Assembly (NCBI RefSeq): GCF_048544455.1
Contig: NC_133538.1
Location: 435,424,311 to 435,488,310, forward strand
Direction: 5' to 3'
Length of the DNA: 64,000 nucleotides
Source: Silene latifolia
Taxonomy: Eukaryota > Streptophyta > Magnoliopsida > Caryophyllales > Caryophyllaceae
A program made the position numbers and the translations under genes. Of the stretch, positions 58,140 to 64,000 are shown in pieces. Each line of letters opens with the position of its first letter. Position 1 is the stretch's first letter. The notes below the pieces were generated by a model that was not told where the DNA came from, did no database searches, and saw nothing but the letters and a program-made list of their open reading frames with translations.

Positions 58140-58206
58140 GGTTTATTAGTTTATACGGGGCTTTAGTAACCCGTGATGGATTATTTTGTTAAGTATTACG
58201 CTTCCC

Positions 58207-58213
58207 TATATAA
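58207..58213 (+). promoter_or_regulatory. TATA box of the F LTR
   Basis: TATATAA in CCCTATATAAGG, about 70 bp after the palindrome array and well before the LTR end. Confidence 0.65.
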
Positions 58214-59115
58214 GGAAGTCGTAATTAGGTTAATAAACAGACTTTTCATATTGTACACACTGCTTTTACTTCTCTTAATCTCTGAAACTTTTGCTCTAAT
58301 TACTCTTGCTTCTGTGGATTGATCTCTACGCCGGATTCTTGTTTATTGTAATCATTCTTTCTCCTTTAATCTTAATCCTTTGTTCTACTTTAATTTTGTG
58401 TTCTCTTATTATTATTTCTCTTATTCTGGTTTAATTAATGCTTGATTATTATTTCGTTATGTCTTTCATTAGCACACTTTTTTTGTTATTGTTATTTACA
58501 TTAAGAACATGAATAGCTAAATCTCTTTAAGTTAGGATTAGGGAATCCATGGTAGGATTGTGACGATGTAGTGAATAGGCTAGATGACTTGAGAATCTGT
58601 CCCCATAGCAATATAACTGTAACACCAATTTAGTTGAATGCACGCTTCTGAATTACATTAATCTGGTTAACTTTGTTCCTGGATCGGAAGATTGGAATAA
58701 ACAGACTTGCTATGAACAATAGAATACCCTAATACGGACGGAAGTTAAGTTAGTGGAGTTCTAGGGTGGATAGCGGACTAGAAGGACCTTTCCCATGCCC
58801 TTCTCACAGTAGATTGTCTAGGCTGTTTGCAACTGAGTCGATAGACTACTATAGTGAACCGAAATCCTAGCATACTCTATCTTATTTGATCACTATTTTC
58901 ACATTTTCTAACTTTTACTGCTCTTACTTTATTTCTCTTTCCTTTAAACCTTCAGCAGTTTAGAAATCAAACTAAAACCCCCCCATTAGTGACCTAGATA
59001 GACGGACTAAAGATAAATATCTTGCCTCCCTGTGGAGATCGACCCTACTTATCACTAGCTTCTGTTAGTTTTATTTAGGTTTTATTTTTGGTACAGAAAT
59101 GACAGTATCAAATTT

Positions 59116-59132
59116 TGGCGCTGTTGCCAGGG
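59116..59132 (+). other. F primer binding site
   Basis: TGGCGCTGTTGCCAGGG, five bases after the LTR end; a variant of the TGGCGCCGTTGCCGGGG site of Athila elements. Confidence 0.9.
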
Positions 59133-59235
59133 AGGCAATAGCCCTATCTGTCTTGTTTGTTTCGTTTGTCTCTTTTTGTCTCAGGGAATTTTTATTCCTT
59201 GAGACAGTTCTCACTTATTTCTTTCAGTGTCGTGT

Positions 59236-61229
59236 ATGCCCAGGTCAAACAGGTCAGAATTAGTTCCTGCGGATTCTGAGCCAGAGAGATCAATTCAGCA
59301 AAGACTCAGACTGTAAAGAAAGATTCAAAACGAAGACTTGAGTACTTTTGAACCCGAGCTACAACATTTTCTTTTTGCAGAAGACCAGTCTTGTGAAGAA
59401 GACAAATCTATTTCTGCTACCAAGCCAGTAAAGATGCCTAATATTGCGAGTCACTCAGAGCCCACAACTGCCTCGATTCCAAAGGGTTTCAAGCTTGCGA
59501 CAGAGGATGGTAATACTTTCGACATTAGACCGTCCTAAATTAATTTGGTCGAAAGGAATCTATATCGGGGTGTGGCAGGTAAAGATCCGTGAAAACACAT
59601 GGAGGTCTTTACTGACTATTGATCAACCATTCCCGCTACTAAGGGAGTGACCCAAGATAAAATAAGGAAGTCCTTTTTCCTTTTTCACTGACCGATGGAG
59701 CCAGGGAGTGGCTCACTGATCTTGATCACACTACAGCCGGTATCACCAACTGGGAGACTCTTGCTCTTGCCTTTTATAAAAGGTACTTTCCTCCACAACG
59801 CACCAATCAGCTGAGAGGGAAGATTACGAGTTTCAAACAGGCACCTGATGAGAATTTTTATGAGGCTTGGTGTCGGTTCAAGAAGTTAGTGAGGTCTCTT
59901 CCTCACCATGGTTTTGATCAGTGGTTTTTGTGCAACCAATTTTACAATGGGTTTAATGATGACCACCGTGCTATACTTGATGCCTCATCTAATGGGAGAT
60001 TCCAAAAGAATAACGATGATGATAAGGGATGGGGTATTATTGAGGAGATGACGACCCATTGTGTTGAGTATGGGAACCCGAGGGATGGCATTCAGACAGT
60101 GCATTCAGTTGATAATGCAGTTGTGGCTCAACTGGAAGCCATGAATGCTCGTTTTGACAAGTTAGAATTGCAAGCTGCTGGTGATCAACAGACGGTTCAC
60201 TTGTTGACTAGACAGGAAACCGTTACTTGTGAAAGATGTGGGAGTAATAACGGTCACACTGATGTTGACTGTCTAACAGAGAAGGAACAAGTCCTTGCCT
60301 TTCAGCAATATAGGCAAGGGGGAGGTTCCTATTACAATAATCAAAGTGTAGTCCATCCCAATTTGAAGTGGACCAGTCAGAATGTTCTCAATCCTACTCC
60401 TCCTCAGCAGCAGCAAGCCTATGTCCCTCCTCATAAGGCTCAACAAGGCTTTAAAAAGCCTCCATCCTTTCCACCGCCGCATCAAAGAGCTTCCTCTAGT
60501 GGAGTTAGTGAGTTAGCTGAGTTGAAGTCGATGATTCAATCATTGACTAAGCAGATGCAAATGAGTGACCAACAAAAAGAAGCATCAATTAAGTAACTCG
60601 AGACTCAAGTAACTCAGTTGGCTGCGAGCCAATCCACGAGGAAACTGGGTCATTTGTCGTCTCAATCCGAGAAGAATCCACATGAGACGATAAATTTATT
60701 TAACTTGCGCAGTGGTCTTTCTTATGAAGGCCCCAAATTGTCAATTAATAAGGACATATCAGACCCGAGGAGTGCTGTTGCAGACGATGAACAACCGTCT
60801 TTTGCTGAAAACATGCTTAATCCGAAAAATATACTCGATCGACTGATTTCTGGTGGTCGATCGAGTAGAAATGCTGGTTATATTACTCGATCGAATGGTT
60901 CTGAGGGTCGATCGAGTAAAGATGATAATCAAGGATTCGGTCGAGTGGCTGAAAGTCCTCGATCGAGTGAAAATTCTAGGGAAAGTGTTCAATGGAGTGA
61001 TGTTTTACCTCGATCGAACAGTGTTGATATTGAGGAACTCGATCGAGAGGCTGATAATGCTCGATCGAGTGAAAAGGCTACTGAAAGACCTCGATCGAGA
61101 GGTAAAAAGGTTCGATTGAGTGAAAATGAATTTGAACCAGCTGAGACATTGGAAGAGAGGAATAAAGGGCTCGAAATTCTTATTACAGTGCCCTTTCCAG
61201 GGCGATTGCAGACCAACAAAGCTAATTAA
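59236..61229 (+). pseudogene. F gag (Athila-like), with an in-frame palindrome-rich segment
   Basis: Starts at MPRSNRSELVPADSEPERS (59236), a usual Athila start, and meets a TAA after 26 codons. Frames shift around 59540-59700. The capsid core is at about 59700-60100 (SQGVAH/EWLTDLD, YFPPQRTNQLRGKI, FYEAWCRFKKLVRSLPHHG). A zinc-knuckle-like CERCGSNNGHTDVDC, a Pro/Gln-rich stretch and a TAA at 60594 follow, then NLRSGL (the Athila NAVTLRSG region). From about 60830 to 61120 the frame is built of RSS, DR and similar residues because TCGATCGA repeats run through it. After them normal sequence resumes (VPFPGRL) and stops at 61227. Confidence 0.85.
60833..61121. repeat. phased palindrome array inside F gag-protease frame
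   Basis: Twelve sites start at 60835, 60857, 60887, 60908, 60937, 60959, 60989, 61010, 61039, 61061, 61091 and 61112. Intervals are 22, 30, 21, 29, 22, 30, 21, 29, 22, 30, 21. The degenerate sites (60937, 60989, 61112) sit exactly where the pattern predicts. Pairs sum to about 51 bp, 17 codons, and the frame stays open across the array. Confidence 0.95.
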
Positions 61230-62156
61230 CAGTTCAGGAAATTTGTCGAGCTCCTGAAAAGCCTTCAAGTTAATGTTCCATTCACCGAGCTTCTTACTCA
61301 GGTACCCTCTTATATGAAATTCATGAAAGAAATTTTATCGCGTAAGAGGCACATATATGACCATGAAACGGTGGCTTTAACTGAAGTAGGTACTGCCTTA
61401 GTTCAGAATAAGACACCGCCTAAACAGTCAGACATGGATAGCTTCTCAATTCCGTGTCATATAGGAACCCATTTGATTGATAACGCGCTATGCGATCTAC
61501 GTGCTAACGTGAGCGTCTTACCTTTGTCTCTTGCTAAGAGACTCGGTCTGACTAAATTTAACTGCACTAATATGATCGTTTAGATGGCCGACCGTAGTGT
61601 ATCACGGCCACTAGGAGTTATAGAGGACATACCTGTCAAGATCGGGAGATTCTTTATTCCCGTAGACTTTGTAGTTCTTGACATCCCCGAGGACACTCAC
61701 ACCCCTATCATTTTAGGGAGACCATTTTTATTCACTGCTCGCACAGTGATCGACTTTGGGGGGAAGACACTCACATTTCAGTTAGGAGATAAAGAATTGA
61801 TTTTTCATCAGTCTAAATCTCGTAGGGCTCCCATGCAAGCTCAACCTTGCAATGCCCTATCCTCTATTGACTCAAATATAGACACTCCAGCTGAGGATAT
61901 TGAATATTATGCTACAATTATAACCCCTCCGTCTCAGACTGAGAGCGAAAAGGAGGACCATTCTTCTGTTTTCCTTGCTTCAGGTACAGATAAAGTGGAT
62001 GCTGTTGTTGACCACGGTCAAAGTGCGGTTATTGTCAATCAAAGTGATGGGGATGCCAATGTCGATAGGAAAGACAAGAGGAAGAAGAAAGTTCATGCAT
62101 ACGTGGATGTCAACTACTCTCCTTCCGTTAGTTCAAATTCAAACTCGTGGCGATAA
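61230..62156 (+). pseudogene. F aspartic protease region (Athila-like)
   Basis: After a stop at 61227 the frame runs through FRKFVELLKSLQVNVPFTELL, YMKFMKEILSRKRHIYDHETVALTE and CHIGTHLIDNALCDLRANVSVLPLSL, with the protease Asp followed by Leu-Arg-Ala in place of the usual Leu-Gly-Ala. A stop at 61581 separates this from ADRSVSRPLGVIEDIPVKI, FVVLDIPEDTHTPIILGRPFL and DFGGKTLTFQLGDKEL. The order is that of Athila gag-protease. The tail is rich in Asp/Lys and ends at 62154. RT does not follow. Confidence 0.88.
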
Positions 62157-63118
62157 AAAAGGACGGTCCGAGATGCTGAAGGGACCTCCTCCAGTCAAAA
62201 GCCCTCTTGTGGGCTACTAACATATTTTGGAAGATGAGCGGGGAATGCCCCGTTGTAATAACTTATAATTTTGAATTTCCGTTAGGACTTTTTAATTGCG
62301 TTTTTAGACTGTTAGACATTAGCTTAATTAGTTTTGTGAAAACAGACTATAGACTGCTTATTCTGTGATTTGGTATTGTCGGGATATATTTTTTTTGCGT
62401 GTTTTTGTGCAGGTTTGGGGAAATTATTTCGCATTGGGATCTGTTCCACGAGAAAACAACTCGATCGAGTACAAAAAGTACTCGATCGAGAGGAATGCTC
62501 ATGAAAAGTGATCGATCGAGTAGATTCAGACACTCGATCGAAATGCCAAAAAAGAGGAATACTCGATCGAGAAGAAAGCTGTTCGATCGAGCATAATGAA
62601 GGCCAGAGTTCTCGATCGAGTGGTTTTAAATCACTCGATCGAGTGAAATTGTCTATAACACGCAGGAAGTCCCCTTTTCTTCCTCTATTTTTCATTCTAA
62701 GTTTATTTCCTTTTATTTGAGCGACACCATTGGAGATTTTCCCCCAAATCTCCCCTCAATCTTTCCCTAAAACCAAATCAATCACCCACATTATATTCCT
62801 TCCTATTATATCGACATAAACCCCATTTTTTCCCCTTAAAATTTGTTTGTGTTGCTTCTAATTTTGGGAATTAGGGTTTTTCGATTAAAATCCGTCTTTT
62901 GCTGCATTTCTTTATCGATTTATTGCTTAATTTTGTGGGTCAATCATCAAGTAATTACTTCCCTACATTCCTTTGTAGTTTAATTGATTTTTTTTCGACA
63001 AATTGAAGGATTCGGGTTTGATTTTTCGAATTATTTTCGAAAATCCGGTTTCAATTAGGAGATTTCCTATTTTTATTGCTTAATTGATTGAATTTCCCCC
63101 ATTACTTGCTTGATTAGG
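62157..63118 (+). other. F spacer between protease and ORF1-like gene
   Basis: Non-coding and where pol would be expected. Contains the palindrome array at 62459-62645 and then a TC/AT-rich leader with CCCCAAATCTCCCC-type sequence before the ATG at 63119. Confidence 0.7.
62459..62645. repeat. phased palindrome array in the F spacer
   Basis: TCGATCGA sites start at 62461, 62482, 62512, 62534, 62563, 62583, 62612 and 62635. Intervals are 21, 30, 22, 29, 20, 29 and 23, against 21, 30, 22, 29, 21, 29 and 23 in the LTR array, with different sequence between sites. Confidence 0.95.
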
Positions 63119-64000
63119 ATGGAAAGTAGTACATTGCCTTCGACTAGCTCAACCGTTGTTCCATCCTCGAGTGAGACGGTGGTTCCTGCTGTTACCACCG
63201 TCCTTCCGACTGTTAGTACCACTGTTTTCCCTACTGTCTTTCCTGCTGCCACTGCTGGTACTACTACTGCTGTTGCTAGCTCCGTTTCTGTTGCTGCTAG
63301 CTTTGTTACAGCCACCACGGCATCAATTTTTACTGCTGCCTCTACCGTTTCCACTGCTGCCACGGTCTCTGCTAGCACTGCTGCTAGTTCTGTTTCTGCT
63401 GCTTCAGCTAGTACAGCTGTTGCTTCCACTTCTGGTACCGCATCTAGTACGGTGACGACCCCTGCTGCATCGTCACCAGCTGTCACAGCTGCCTATCGGG
63501 CTGCTTTAGTACCTCGCCCCACTACTGGACGGGATTATTTTTCATGTACTAGAGGACGGGGTCGCGGACGAGGCACACCCACTGCTGGCCGAGTTACTTT
63601 CCGGGCCGATGAGTCTCTTAACCCGCACCCCGACTACCCCGAAGTACGTTTTGTTAACACTATGCATCGTACTCGTTTTTATGCTTTAGAGAGCTGTGAC
63701 TTTGCTTTGACAAAGTTTCTGTGTCGAAAGTCGCTTGAGAGGTTAGGTATTTACAAGCCCGTAGTTGAGATATTAAACGGGATGGGGATGGCTGGACTGA
63801 TTACCATGAGTGCCACAACCTACAAGAAGCTAACCCTCGAGTTTTTCAGCTCCTTCACTTTTTCTGCAGCTGCCTACGCCACTGACCAGGGTAGTTCTTG
63901 TATCTCCTTCCGGTTTTCTAACCGGGCCACGACCTGGACCCTAGTTGAGTTTGGCAGTAGGTTAGGTTTGTCTTCTACCGGTGACTCAGACCCTCCTAGG
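63119..64000 (+). CDS. Athila ORF1-like protein, open to window edge
   Basis: The frame starting at ATG 63119 is open to the end of the window (294 codons). The first about 130 residues are low-complexity Ser/Thr/Ala/Val, then an Arg/Gly patch (RGRGRGRG) and a globular part: ESCDFALTKFLCRKSLERLG, VEILNGMGMAGLITM, YKKLTLEFFSSFTFS and SCISFRFSNRATTWTLVEFG. This arrangement resembles the ATHILA ORF-1 family (Pfam PF03078), whose function is unknown. It is assigned from memory of family blocks. The Met was chosen because it is the first in the frame after a non-coding leader. Confidence 0.72.
   Translation, partial: MESSTLPSTSSTVVPSSSETVVPAVTTVLPTVSTTVFPTVFPAATAGTTTAVASSVSVAASFVTATTASIFTAASTVSTAATVSASTAASSVSAASASTAVASTSGTASSTVTTPAASSPAVTAAYRAALVPRPTTGRDYFSCTRGRGRGRGTPTAGRVTFRADESLNPHPDYPEVRFVNTMHRTRFYALESCDFALTKFLCRKSLERLGIYKPVVEILNGMGMAGLITMSATTYKKLTLEFFSSFTFSAAAYATDQGSSCISFRFSNRATTWTLVEFGSRLGLSSTGDSDPPR

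Larger units (their letters stand above)
57669..59110 (+). repeat. 5' LTR of F
   Basis: 1442 bp with a perfect TGATAC/GTATCA terminal pair. It has a palindrome array at 57953-58139, a TATA box TATATAA at 58207-58213 and AATAAA-type sequences near 58232. The last part resembles a 5' UTR. Confidence 0.88.
758..64000 (-). mobile_element. element A: Tat-lineage Ty3/gypsy retrotransposon, partial and heavily interrupted
   Basis: The 3' LTR is at the left (758-1408). The antisense ORF lies at 1757-3131, 41034-41392 and 49744-50027. A 3' region with hairpin repeats follows (50028-50298, 56266-57120), and then the C-terminal part of integrase on the minus strand (57121-57668). The rest lies beyond the right edge. 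The pieces join across CP1, D and E when their target-site duplications are removed, so A was there first. F separates the visible integrase part from the rest of pol. Lineage is assigned from close similarity of LTR ends, antisense ORF and integrase to element B, which has the dual RNase H and TGGCGCC primer site of Tat elements. The bases before the LTR (753-757, atcac) would be one copy of its target duplication. Confidence 0.85.
57669..64000 (+). mobile_element. element F: Athila-like Ty3/gypsy retrotransposon, partial
   Basis: The 5' LTR is at 57669-59110 (TGATACGTGC...ACAGTATCA). The primer site TGGCGCTGTTGCCAGGG (59116-59132) is of Athila/Tat type. Gag, protease and an Athila ORF1-like ORF follow. 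The 3' end is outside the window, so the target duplication cannot be checked. No RT, RNase H or integrase is seen between protease (ends 62156) and the ORF at 63119. Confidence 0.88.

Noticed and set aside
63073..63486. Ala/Val/Glu-rich minus ORF opposite the F ORF1-like gene
   Set aside because: Mirror of the low-complexity Ser/Thr/Ala/Val N-terminus of the plus-strand ORF.

Overview
The window is a stretch of flowering-plant (eudicot-type) nuclear DNA made almost entirely of nested LTR retrotransposons. I found no convincing host gene, rRNA or CRISPR. I cannot name the species. A Tat-lineage element with an antisense ORF, of the type described as Retand in Silene, is compatible with Caryophyllales, but the lineage is widespread, so this is weak.

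Layout. A Tat-lineage Ty3/gypsy element (A, minus strand) starts at 758 and runs beyond the right edge. It has been hit by four retrotransposons: CP1, a SIRE-type Ty1/copia element with an env-like ORF (3132-41033, minus); D, a Tekay/Del-type chromovirus (41393-49743, minus); E, a non-autonomous relative with Tekay-type LTRs (50299-56265, minus); and F, an Athila-like element (57669 to the window edge, plus). CP1 itself contains CP2, a second copia element (10461-19316, minus), B, a complete Tat element (19856-37241, minus), and a 1-kb hAT-type element in its 3' LTR (4532-5529). B contains C, another non-autonomous Tekay-LTR element (25804-32939, plus). The deepest nesting is therefore four levels (A > CP1 > B > C). 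Seven insertions have perfect target-site duplications that I could read: CP1 gcagg, CP2 gattg, B ctatc, C gtggc, D tgagc, E gtgtc (5 bp each) and hAT gatatgca (8 bp).

How it works. The copia and Tekay-type elements carry initiator-Met tRNA primer sites. The Tat and Athila elements carry TGGCGC-type sites. gag, protease, RT, RNase H and integrase can be recognised in CP1, CP2, B and D, mostly broken by stops and frameshifts; B pol is the best preserved. A and B also carry an antisense ORF with three introns at identical positions.

Most striking signal. Phased arrays of the palindrome TCGATCGA (often TACTCGATCGAGTA) occur in three unrelated lineages (CP2; C/D/E; F). Centre-to-centre spacing is about 21/20/21 bp in the Tekay group and alternates about 21/30 bp in CP2 and F, that is, near whole turns of DNA, while the sequence between motifs is not conserved. 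In the C, D, E and F LTRs the array lies about 50-70 bp upstream of a TATA-like box. In F one array is inside the gag-protease reading frame. A second unusual signal is a set of hairpin repeats with covarying stems in A (50259-50298 and 56266-56469).
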